Of a stretch of DNA of 7,866 nt, positions 1-5,887 are shown piece after piece; within the stretch, counting starts at the first letter, position 1, and each line of letters begins with the position of its first letter. The stretch comes from Chloroflexota bacterium (lineage in GTDB: Bacteria > Chloroflexota > Limnocylindria > Limnocylindrales > CSP1-4): the NCBI GenBank assembly GCA_029858845.1, contig JAOUEG010000071.1, positions 1-7,866 on the forward strand, read 5' to 3'. The notes beneath the pieces were generated by a model. It ran no database searches, was not told the DNA's origin, and saw only the letters and a list, made by a program, of their open reading frames with translations. Made by a program: the position numbers and the translations under genes.

Positions 1-1131
1 ATACGGGTCCTCCGGGTTGTTGGCGACGTCCATCTCCTCGACGAGTCCCTCGGGAAAGTCCTCGATGACGACCTTGAGCGGGTCCAGCACGGCGAAGCGA
101 CGGGGCGCCGTTCGATTCAGGACGGCGCGGACGGCGTGCTCCAGCATCCCGATCTCGATGACGCTGTCTGCCTTCGCCACGCCGATCATCGTCGCGAAAT
201 CGCGGATGCCCTCGGCGGGGAAGCCGCGCCGTCGAAGTGCCGCGATGGTCGGCATGCGGGGGTCGTCCCAGCCGCGCACGCGGCCCTCGTTGACGAGGCG
301 CAGGAGGACGCGCTTGGACAGCACGGTGTGGGTGAGGCTGAGCCGCGCGAACTCGACCTGGCGGGGGCGGGACGGGACAGGCAGGTGGTCGAGGAGCCAG
401 TCGTAGAGCGGACGGTGGGCCTCGAACTCGAGGGTGCAGATCGAATGCGTGACGCCCTCGATGGCGTCCGATTGGCCGTGGGCGAAATCGTAGGTCGGAT
501 AGACGCACCAGGCGTCACCGGTGCGCGGATGGGTCGCATGCACGATGCGGTAGAGCACGGGGTCGCGCAGGTTGATATTCCCCGAGGCCATGTCGATCCG
601 CGCCCGCAGCACCCGCGCTCCGTTCGGGAATTCGCCGGCTCGCATCCGCTCGAACAGGTCGAGGTTCTCCTCGACGGTTCGGTCGCGCCAAGGGCTCGGA
701 CGGCCGGGCTCGGTGAGCGTGCCGCGATAGGCGCGGATCTCGTCGGCGGACAGATCGTCCACGTAGGCGTTGCCGGTGCGGATCAGGTCGGTGGCCCAGG
801 CGTGCATCTGCTCGAAGTAGTCGGATGCGAAGTAGAGGTGCTCGCCCCAGTCGAACCCGAGCCAGCGGACATCCGCCTGGATGGCGTCGATGTACTCCTG
901 CTCCTCCCTGACGGGATTCGTGTCGTCGAATCGGAGGTGACAGCGGCCGCCGAAGTCATCGGCGACGCCGAAATTGAGGCAGATCGACTTGGCGTGACCG
1001 ATGTGGAGGTAGCCATTCGGCTCCGGTGGAAAGCGGGTGACGACCGCCTCGCGCCGCCCAGCGCGCAGGTCCGCGGCCACGATCTCGCGGATGAAGTCGG
1101 AGCGCTCCGGTGGGATCGATGGCTGGCTCAC
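1..1131 (-). CDS. glnS: Glutaminyl-tRNA synthetase (GlnRS), partial: C-terminus beyond the left edge
   Basis: Charges tRNA-Gln directly with glutamine in the cytoplasm, using ATP (class I aminoacyl-tRNA synthetase). Reading the minus strand from the GTG at 1131 gives 377 codons open to the window edge. The HIGH signature is at residues 43-46, inside PEPNGYLHIGHAKS, the form typical of GlnRS. RFDDTNP follows at about 67-73, and the KMSKS-equivalent TVLSKR is at 269-274. E. coli GlnRS is about 550 residues, so roughly two-thirds is present; most of the anticodon-binding part is missing. The GTG start is preceded by GGGAG (1142-1146) with a 10-nt spacer and leaves a short N-terminus before the catalytic fold. 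A tRNA-Gln gene lies 75 nt upstream on the same strand, which fits GlnRS better than GluRS. The family call is secure; the exact start is less so. Confidence 0.96.
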   Translation of the reverse strand, partial: MSQPSIPPERSDFIREIVAADLRAGRREAVVTRFPPEPNGYLHIGHAKSICLNFGVADDFGGRCHLRFDDTNPVREEQEYIDAIQADVRWLGFDWGEHLYFASDYFEQMHAWATDLIRTGNAYVDDLSADEIRAYRGTLTEPGRPSPWRDRTVEENLDLFERMRAGEFPNGARVLRARIDMASGNINLRDPVLYRIVHATHPRTGDAWCVYPTYDFAHGQSDAIEGVTHSICTLEFEAHRPLYDWLLDHLPVPSRPRQVEFARLSLTHTVLSKRVLLRLVNEGRVRGWDDPRMPTIAALRRRGFPAEGIRDFATMIGVAKADSVIEIGMLEHAVRAVLNRTAPRRFAVLDPLKVVIEDFPEGLVEEMDVANNPEDPY

Positions 1132-1206
1132 GTCGCGGCGGCTCCCGATCGGTGGATGGTGGGGCGCGGCGGTTCGCGGCGACTGCTCGACACTCCGCGG
1201 GGTGAT

Positions 1207-1281
1207 TGGCTGGCGAGCAAGGATTCGAACCTTGAATCCCCTGATCCAGAGTCAGGTGCCTTACCGTTTGGCCACTCGCCA
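1207..1281 (-). tRNA. tRNA-Gln (anticodon CUG)
   Basis: The minus strand from 1281 to 1207 folds as a full cloverleaf. The acceptor stem is TGGCGAG with CTCGCCA, and the D arm is GCC with GGC. The anticodon stem is CCTGA with TCAGG around the loop CTCTGGA, giving anticodon CTG. The T arm is CAAGG, TTCGAAT, CCTTG. The discriminator is G and CCA is genomically encoded (1209-1207). The weak U1-A72 pair and G73 are known recognition elements of bacterial tRNA-Gln for GlnRS, matching the glnS gene 75 nt downstream. It reads CAG codons. Confidence 0.96.
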
Positions 1282-1292
1282 GTGCGGGCGAG

Positions 1293-1298
1293 ATGATA
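1293..1298 (-). promoter_or_regulatory. -10 box (TATCAT) for tRNA-Gln and glnS
   Basis: On the minus strand TATCAT differs from the TATAAT consensus at one base. It ends 11 nt before the first tRNA base (1281), so transcription would start a few bases upstream of the mature tRNA. I see no convincing -35 at 16-18 bp. It is probably the promoter of both the tRNA and glnS, because I found no second promoter in the 75 nt between them. Confidence 0.55.
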
Positions 1299-1320
1299 CC
1301 GCATCGTCACGGGGATCCCG

Positions 1321-1339
1321 CTGCACCGACCCGGTGCGG
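1321..1339 (-). terminator. Hairpin downstream of the SRPBCC-like gene, possible terminator
   Basis: CTGCACCG and CGGTGCGG can form an 8-bp stem (one wobble) around a 3-nt loop. It lies 50 nt past the stop of the minus-strand gene ending at 1389 and upstream of the tRNA promoter. There is no T tract, so termination function is only inferred from position. Confidence 0.3.
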
Positions 1340-1388
1340 ACCGGCGGGTCGCAGGAACCGGCCGATCAGCTGTGCGTTGCTGCCCCGG

Positions 1389-1892
1389 TCAGGGCCGCCG
1401 CGCGTCGTCCGCCACCGGACCCGCGGCGAGCTCGTCCGTGAGACGGTCCAGGAACCAGATGGCGGTCCGATCCGCGAAGTGGTGCAGGAAGCTACGGTCC
1501 ACCAGGAGCCCCATGCCGCCGCCTGGTGGTGCATAGGCACCCTCGAGATGAAGCCCACCGTGGTGCACCGTCAGCAGGCCGGCAAACATCGGGAAGAGTG
1601 GCGCGAAGGTTGCCGCGCGCCACTCGATCTCACCTCGACACGAGCCGTCCGGCAGGGACTCCACCCCGACGTCGACCAAGGCGGCCTTCCGGAATGTCAG
1701 GGTCCCGGGAACATCGGACAACTGGAATGCCAGATCGGTCTCGACGCGTTGCAGGTGTGCACGTTCCGGTGACGGTCCCACGACGCGCCCGAGCCAGGAA
1801 GGATCGCGCAGCGCCCGGCAGAGGCCGGCCGGGTCGGCCCGCAGGATGCGCGTCACCGCGAGACGTGCGACCCCGCCCTCGACATCGTCCAT
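1389..1892 (-). CDS. SRPBCC-like (START/polyketide-cyclase fold) hypothetical protein
   Basis: Encodes 167 residues from the ATG at 1892. I do not recognise a specific function. The sequence layout resembles the SRPBCC lipid/ligand-binding fold. It begins with a first strand near ARLAVTRILRADP, then a short helix with a tryptophan (DPSWLGRVVG). A run of alternating strands follows (about residues 45-125), and a long amphipathic C-terminal helix ends the protein (FADRTAIWFLDRLTDELA). No catalytic motif, signal peptide or membrane segment is visible. The frame also has starts at 1925 (ATG) and 2009 (GTG), giving 178 or 206 residues. None has a good Shine-Dalgarno sequence, and 1892 is chosen because the fold starts directly after it. 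It lies downstream of pncB on the same strand with about 190 nt between, so co-transcription is possible. Confidence is good for a real gene, modest for the fold. Confidence 0.68.
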   Translation of the reverse strand: MDDVEGGVARLAVTRILRADPAGLCRALRDPSWLGRVVGPSPERAHLQRVETDLAFQLSDVPGTLTFRKAALVDVGVESLPDGSCRGEIEWRAATFAPLFPMFAGLLTVHHGGLHLEGAYAPPGGGMGLLVDRSFLHHFADRTAIWFLDRLTDELAAGPVADDARRP

Positions 1893-2082
1893 CGATCGCT
1901 CGGTCCAGTGTGTCGATCCTGCCATTCGCCCCGGGAACGCCTCGCCTGCGGGGCTGCCTGGTCCGGCGCCCTCCGGACCGAACCGTCGTTGCAGTGGGAG
2001 GGATGGCACAAGGGCCGGATGGCCCGGTCCACACCTGACGCTCGGCCGCCGCTCGGCTGGGCAGATGGCGATCCCGCCCGGC

Positions 2083-3525
2083 TCAGGCGAGCCGGCGCTC
2101 CGTGTCGGTCACGAGGGTCCTCAGAGCGGCGGAGCGCCCGACAGCGGGCGGGACGGGCCCGTCCAGCCGTCGTGCGAGATCCGACAACCGCTCCAGGTCG
2201 TGCCGGAACGCCGTCCGAGCGGCCGTCAACCCGTCGCCGCGCCCGATCCGCCGGCCAGCGCGCATGACGGGTACGAGCAGCGGTTCACGATCCCCCGGGA
2301 CCTGCTCGCCACGCAATGCCAGGATGTCGTCGAACGCACCCTGACGTCGCCTCCAGACCTGCTTGGGGCCCGGGGCCGTCTCCTTGGCCGGCGAGCGCTT
2401 CATCACCGGACGACCCCCGTACTCGACGAGCTTGTAGACGCTGTCGAGGTACGGGGCGTCCGCGGACACGCCCATCTTCGTGCCCACGCCGAACGCATCG
2501 ATCGGCGCCCCGACCGAGGTGAGGCGTGCGATCTCGTATTCGTCCAGGCTCCCGCTGGCGACGATCCTCGCCGCCGTCAATCCGGCTTCGTCCAGCAGGT
2601 GCCGGCTGGCATCCGCGAGCGATGCCAGGTCTCCGCTGTCGAGTCGGATCCCGACCCCGCCCTCCAGGCCGAGTTCCCGGGCCACCTCGATCGCCCGACG
2701 GACGCCCTCGAGCGTGTCGAAGGTGTCGACCAGGAACGTCGTCTGCCGGGGGAAGTCGGCGGCGAACGCGCGGAAGGCGTCTGTCTCGGTCGGGAAGGCC
2801 TGGATGTAGGAATGCGCCATCGTGCCGACCGTCCGGAGACCGAAACGGCGGGCCGCCTCGACGTTGCTCGTCCCGGCGAACCCGACGATCGAGGCGCATC
2901 GCGCCACGCGCATCGCGGTCTCGGGCCCCTGCGTCCGTCGAAACGCGAAGTCGAAGACGCCGCGGTCAGCCGCCGCGTCGACGCAGCGGGCCGCCTTGGA
3001 TGCGATCGCGGTCTGGAACGTGATCACGTTGAGGAGGTATGTCTCCGCGAGCTGACCTTCCGGGATCGGGGCGGTCACCTCGAGGAGCGGCTCGTCCGCG
3101 AAGACGAGGCGACCCTCGGGGATGGCCCACACATCACCGGAGAACCGGAGGTCGGCGAACCGCTCGACCGTCTCCTCGTCGAAGCCCAGGACATCCCGCA
3201 GGTACGACAGTTCCCCTGGGTCGAAGCGGAAGTCCTCGAGGAAGTCGAGAGCGTCGTCCAGGCCCGCTGCTACGAGATACCCGCGTGTGCCCGGAAGGCG
3301 CCGGATGAAGAGGCTGAATGTCGCCGGTCCGATCATGCCCCGGCGAAGGTAGCTGGCGGCCATGTTCAGTTCGTACAGGTCGGTCGACAGTCCGGACACG
3401 GGACATCGCGGAGCGGGGATGGACTCGCCCATGGTCGGCGCGGCCCGCGCGTCTGGCATCCGCCAAACGGCCCGTCGCACGACGACGGAGGGCCTGTCCA
3501 CAGAACCCGGGCCTATCGGCCCCAT
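2083..3525 (-). CDS. pncB: Nicotinate phosphoribosyltransferase
   Basis: Converts nicotinate and PRPP to nicotinate mononucleotide with ATP hydrolysis; this is the entry step of the Preiss-Handler NAD salvage pathway, in the cytoplasm. In the 480-residue reading, LSTDLYELNMA (46-56) is the family's N-terminal signature. GTMAHSYIQAFP (234-245) contains the His (H238) that is phosphorylated during catalysis. RLDSGDL (294-300), SGSLDEY (324-330) and GVGTKMG (346-352) form the phosphoribosyl-binding side of the barrel. The start is uncertain. The ATG at 3525 has AGGGA with a 6-nt spacer, but its first 45 residues look unlike the family. The ATG at 3432 would give 449 residues with a more usual N-terminus but no Shine-Dalgarno; 3459 is a third option. 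The gene diverges from the small-protein gene at 3663. All key motifs are intact. Confidence 0.93.
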   Translation of the reverse strand: MGPIGPGSVDRPSVVVRRAVWRMPDARAAPTMGESIPAPRCPVSGLSTDLYELNMAASYLRRGMIGPATFSLFIRRLPGTRGYLVAAGLDDALDFLEDFRFDPGELSYLRDVLGFDEETVERFADLRFSGDVWAIPEGRLVFADEPLLEVTAPIPEGQLAETYLLNVITFQTAIASKAARCVDAAADRGVFDFAFRRTQGPETAMRVARCASIVGFAGTSNVEAARRFGLRTVGTMAHSYIQAFPTETDAFRAFAADFPRQTTFLVDTFDTLEGVRRAIEVARELGLEGGVGIRLDSGDLASLADASRHLLDEAGLTAARIVASGSLDEYEIARLTSVGAPIDAFGVGTKMGVSADAPYLDSVYKLVEYGGRPVMKRSPAKETAPGPKQVWRRRQGAFDDILALRGEQVPGDREPLLVPVMRAGRRIGRGDGLTAARTAFRHDLERLSDLARRLDGPVPPAVGRSAALRTLVTDTERRLA

Positions 3526-3580
3526 CGCATGTCCCTGACGACCCTTTTCTCCTGGCTCGCCAGCGCTGACAATGGACCGG

Positions 3581-3617
3581 CGTGACCGGCCGTGACCATC
3601 CGGATCGGTCGGCCGAC
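3581..3617. promoter_or_regulatory. Operator-like repeats in the pncB divergent intergenic region
   Basis: Two copies of CGTGACC (3581-3587 and 3591-3597) sit exactly 10 bp apart on the same strand, one helical turn. A perfect 10-bp palindrome, GTCGGCCGAC, follows at 3608-3617. They lie in the 137 bp between the pncB start and the divergent gene at 3663, where a regulator could act on both. No known NAD-regulator motif was recognised. In a GC-rich genome short repeats like these can arise by chance. Confidence 0.28.
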
Positions 3618-3650
3618 AGGTCAGTCGTACGGCACACGAGACCCACGGCC

Positions 3651-3657
3651 AGGAGGT
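3651..3657 (+). promoter_or_regulatory. Strong Shine-Dalgarno site for the small acidic protein
   Basis: AGGAGGT is a near-perfect anti-16S match with a 5-nt spacer to the ATG at 3663. It fixes that start and excludes the in-frame upstream codon at 3582. It is the best ribosome binding site in the window. Confidence 0.85.
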
Positions 3658-3662
3658 GTCGC

Positions 3663-3869
3663 ATGGACCCGAACGTCGCCCAGGACGAGCGTACCGACTT
3701 CGACATCACCGAGCAGGATCCGGGTTCCACGATGATCTTGACCGAATCGGGGTGGGAGGCCGCCGACTACATCGATCCCGGGGACGACTGGGGCCTGATG
3801 CCGGACGGCTCGTATCTCTCCCCGGATGGGGTGATCAGGACCTTTCCACACGGTGGCGTGATCTCGTGA
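3663..3869 (+). CDS. Small acidic hypothetical protein (68 aa)
   Basis: Not recognised. Encodes 68 residues, strongly acidic with only about two Arg and no Lys. The N-terminal third is hydrophilic and probably disordered. The C-terminal part, DDWGLMPDGSYLSPDGVIRT, is rich in Gly, Asp and aromatics, with a PDGSYLSPDG near-repeat (PDGs, then PDGv) suggesting short beta turns. There is no signal peptide, membrane segment or Cys/His metal motif. The start is fixed by AGGAGGT five nt upstream, and a site this strong argues that the frame is truly translated and possibly abundant. It is divergent from pncB and 78 nt upstream of the oxidoreductase gene, which has its own -10 box, so it may be a single-gene transcript. 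Function unknown. Confidence 0.8.
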   Translation: MDPNVAQDERTDFDITEQDPGSTMILTESGWEAADYIDPGDDWGLMPDGSYLSPDGVIRTFPHGGVIS

Positions 3870-3934
3870 CCGACTCACCGACTGCGGCTCGCGCCGTCTG
3901 TGCAACGCCGCCGCGCGGTCGTTCCACGGCGCGC

Positions 3935-3940
3935 TAGGCT
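3935..3940 (+). promoter_or_regulatory. -10 box (TAGGCT) for a leaderless oxidoreductase transcript
   Basis: TAGGCT fits TANNNT and ends 7 nt before the ATG at 3948, placing the predicted transcription start on or next to the start codon. No Shine-Dalgarno is present before the ATG, which fits leaderless translation. No recognisable -35. Confidence 0.5.
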
Positions 3941-3947
3941 AGCCGGC

Positions 3948-4964
3948 ATGAGTGCCATACCTGCCACGTTCCGCGCCTACGTCGCCGAGAAGATCGAAGG
4001 TCCCGATGGCATGCCCGCCGTCGCCCGCGGGGTGCGAAGCTTTCCCGAGGCGGAACTTCCGCCGGGCGAGGTCGAGATCCGGGTCGCCTGGTCCAGCGTC
4101 AACTACAAGGATGGCCTGGCCACGCGGATCGACGGGAAGGTCGCCCGGATCAGCCCCCTGATCCCGGGGATCGATCTGGCCGGTCAGGTCGTCGCCAGCG
4201 ACGATCCGGACATCGCCGTGGGCGCCAGTGTCGTGGCGCACGGCTACGAACTGGGTGTGTCCCGGCACGGCGGCTACACCGACTACCAGCGTGTCCCCGC
4301 CGGTTGGGTGGTCCCGCTTGCGCCAGGCCTGAGCCCCCGTGACGCCATGGCCATCGGGACTGCCGGCTTCACGGCAGCGATGTCCGTGGTGGCGCTGGAA
4401 GAACGCGGACTGACGCCGGACGACGGCCCCGTCCTGGTGACGGGTGCCAGTGGGGGCGTCGGAGGCACCGCGCTCGCGATCCTGGCCGACCGAGGCTACG
4501 AGGTGTGGGCGGCCACCGGCAAGCCGGACGAAGCCGCCCGCCTGATGACGCTCGGCGCGACCGGGATCCTGACGAGGGAGGATGTGACGGGCGACGGGCG
4601 TCCCCTCGAATCGGAGCGCTGGGCCGGTGCCGTGGATGCGGTCGGCGGCGCCACGTTGCCGTACGTGCTGCGGAGTCTCATGACCGGCGCGGCCGTCGCA
4701 TCGAGCGGGAACGCCGGCGGCCCGAAGCTCGAGACGACCGTCTTCCCGTTCATCCTCCGCGGCGTCGCGCTCCTGGGCATGGACTCGGTCAACGTCTCGA
4801 TCGCCCGCCGTCGCCACATCTGGGACCGCCTCGCCACCGACCTGCGTCCGCGAGCCCTCGGCGACCATGTGCACGAGGTGACGCTGGACACCGTGGAGCC
4901 TGCGTTGGACGGGATCGTGGCGGGACAGGCTCGTGGTCGGTGGATCGTGCGGATCGCCGACTAG
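3948..4964 (+). CDS. acuI: YhdH/YhfP (AcuI)-family NADPH oxidoreductase, probable acryloyl-CoA reductase
   Basis: A 338-residue zinc-independent medium-chain dehydrogenase/reductase of the YhdH/YhfP subfamily. Characterised members (AcuI) reduce acryloyl-CoA to propionyl-CoA with NADPH, detoxifying acrylate; the substrate here is inferred from subfamily only. Seen in order: SSVNYKDGLATR (49-60), the subfamily hallmark; PGIDLAGQV (73-81); GTAGFTAAM (137-145); the Rossmann nucleotide loop VTGASGGVGG (164-173) followed by ATGK (189-192), consistent with NADPH; SSGNAGG (252-258); and FPFILRGVALLGMDSV (266-281). No zinc-ligand cluster is present. Length matches the family (about 325-340). The start at 3948 is chosen because homology begins right after it; the upstream in-frame extension to 3900 is basic and unlike the family. 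No ribosome binding site, but a TAGGCT box 7 nt upstream suggests a leaderless mRNA. It converges on the MBL gene. Confidence 0.93.
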   Translation: MSAIPATFRAYVAEKIEGPDGMPAVARGVRSFPEAELPPGEVEIRVAWSSVNYKDGLATRIDGKVARISPLIPGIDLAGQVVASDDPDIAVGASVVAHGYELGVSRHGGYTDYQRVPAGWVVPLAPGLSPRDAMAIGTAGFTAAMSVVALEERGLTPDDGPVLVTGASGGVGGTALAILADRGYEVWAATGKPDEAARLMTLGATGILTREDVTGDGRPLESERWAGAVDAVGGATLPYVLRSLMTGAAVASSGNAGGPKLETTVFPFILRGVALLGMDSVNVSIARRRHIWDRLATDLRPRALGDHVHEVTLDTVEPALDGIVAGQARGRWIVRIAD

Positions 4965-4984
4965 ACCGTATCCGGGTCGACGGC

Positions 4985-5015
4985 GCAGGACCCCCGATCG
5001 GTCATCGGATCCTGC
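4985..5015. terminator. Two-part hairpin between convergent genes, possible bidirectional terminator
   Basis: GCAGGA (4985-4990) pairs with TCCTGC (5010-5015), and inside it CCGAT (4994-4998) pairs with ATCGG (5004-5008) around a 5-nt loop, with a small asymmetric bulge. It starts 20 nt after the oxidoreductase stop and overlaps the stop codon of the MBL gene. There is no T tract on either strand, so it may simply stabilise 3' ends. Confidence 0.4.
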
Positions 5016-5835
5016 CGGTGGCCTGCGCGACGGCGCGCTTGAGCGGTCGCCGGGCATCTTCCCTCGGGTAGTCCGGGAACGGGTGAGCGTCGACCGCGTC
5101 ATCCAGCGTGATCTCGCCCGTGGCGATCCGACGCCCGAGGTCGGCGACCGCCGCGAGCGACGCGACCTGCGATCGCGCGAAGGCGACGCCGGCGTGGTCG
5201 CCGTGGCCGGGGACGACGACGCCTCGATCCGGGTCGATCAGGTCCGCCAGGGCCTGCGCGGTCTGCGGCCAGTCGAGGGGATAGCTGTCGCCGAACGACG
5301 GGATGGCGCCGCCCTCGAGCAGGTCGCCCGCCCACACGACGTCCGTGCCGGGGACCGTGATGACCGCGTCGTGGTCGGTGTGGCCGCGTCCGAGGTAGTG
5401 CAATCCGACCGCGCGTCCGCCGACCTCGAGCGAGGCTACGTCGTCGAACGTGCGATCGGGAGGATCGATGGCTACCTCGTCGAGGTCAGGCGCGAGCTCC
5501 GGGACCTCGCGTGCGATCTCGGGTTTTCGTCGTTGCCCGGTCCGCCGCATGAATGGCACGCATCCGGCCTGACCCCAGATCGTGGCGGGTCGGAAGATCG
5601 CGTTGCCGAAGGCGTGATCGAAGTGGCCGTGCGTGTCGATGACGGCCGTGACCGGGTCGCTGGTGAGCTCGCGAAGGTCGGTCAGGATCTCGCGCGCGTG
5701 GACGTACGTGGATCGTGTGTCGATGACGAGCGCCTCGCCACGGCCCAGCACGACCCCGATGTTCTGGTCGTAGAACGCGTATCGACGCACGAAGAACCGG
5801 TCCCCAAGCTCGACCCAACCGTCTGCGACACCCAT
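5002..5835 (-). CDS. MBL-fold metallo-hydrolase
   Basis: A 277-residue soluble metallo-beta-lactamase-fold hydrolase. The full binuclear metal-ligand set is visible: HGHFDH at 69-74 (H69, H71, D73, H74), H152 in GRGHTDHD, D171 in WAGD, and H211 in VVPGHGD. Family members hydrolyse thioesters, lactones, beta-lactams or phosphoesters; nothing here picks the substrate. The C-terminal 60 residues are helical (ADLGRRIATGEITLDDAVDA), as in the general MBL-fold hydrolases. The start is placed at the ATG at 5835; a GTG at 5856 in frame would add seven residues but lies across the apparent -10 box. No Shine-Dalgarno is present. The gene is divergent from the alpha/beta hydrolase (52 bp between starts) and convergent with the oxidoreductase. 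No signal peptide. Confidence 0.9.
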   Translation of the reverse strand: MGVADGWVELGDRFFVRRYAFYDQNIGVVLGRGEALVIDTRSTYVHAREILTDLRELTSDPVTAVIDTHGHFDHAFGNAIFRPATIWGQAGCVPFMRRTGQRRKPEIAREVPELAPDLDEVAIDPPDRTFDDVASLEVGGRAVGLHYLGRGHTDHDAVITVPGTDVVWAGDLLEGGAIPSFGDSYPLDWPQTAQALADLIDPDRGVVVPGHGDHAGVAFARSQVASLAAVADLGRRIATGEITLDDAVDAHPFPDYPREDARRPLKRAVAQATGRIR

Positions 5836-5843
5836 GGCCCGGC

Positions 5844-5849
5844 ATGGTA
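5844..5849 (-). promoter_or_regulatory. -10 box (TACCAT) for a leaderless MBL transcript
   Basis: On the minus strand TACCAT fits TANNNT and ends 8 nt before the ATG at 5835, so the predicted start of transcription is within one or two bases of the start codon. No ribosome binding site and no clear -35. Confidence 0.45.
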
Positions 5850-5875
5850 GCGGCACGGACCGGCCGCGGAACGCC

Positions 5876-5881
5876 TACCCT
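5876..5881 (+). promoter_or_regulatory. -10 box (TACCCT) for a leaderless alpha/beta hydrolase transcript
   Basis: TACCCT fits TANNNT and ends 6 nt before the ATG at 5888. No Shine-Dalgarno precedes the ATG. Its expected -35 region would overlap that of the divergent MBL promoter. Confidence 0.45.
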
Positions 5882-5887
5882 CACGCC

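Noticed and set aside
136..1296. 386-residue plus-strand open frame opposite glnS and the tRNA
   Set aside because: It runs across the tRNA gene and mirrors the GlnRS codons; no family features.
2012..2025. GGGCC-GGAT-GGCCC hairpin between pncB and the SRPBCC-like gene
   Set aside because: Only 5 bp, no T tract, and such stems are common by chance at this GC content; not annotated as a terminator.
2079..2094. CGGCTC-AGGC-GAGCCG stem over the pncB stop codon
   Set aside because: Six base pairs without a T run; not enough to call a terminator.
3545..3573. TTGTCA on the minus strand as a -35 for pncB
   Set aside because: At 16-18 bp spacing the matching -10 positions read AGAAAA or similar, far from consensus.
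1846..3585. 579-residue plus-strand open frame opposite pncB
   Set aside because: The minus strand carries intact pncB with all family motifs; the plus frame is Arg/Asp-rich with no recognisable domain, the usual GC-driven antisense shadow.
4505..5071. Arg/Gly-rich plus-strand frame within the oxidoreductase
   Set aside because: Off-frame reading of a clear AcuI-family gene and past its stop; no domain signal.
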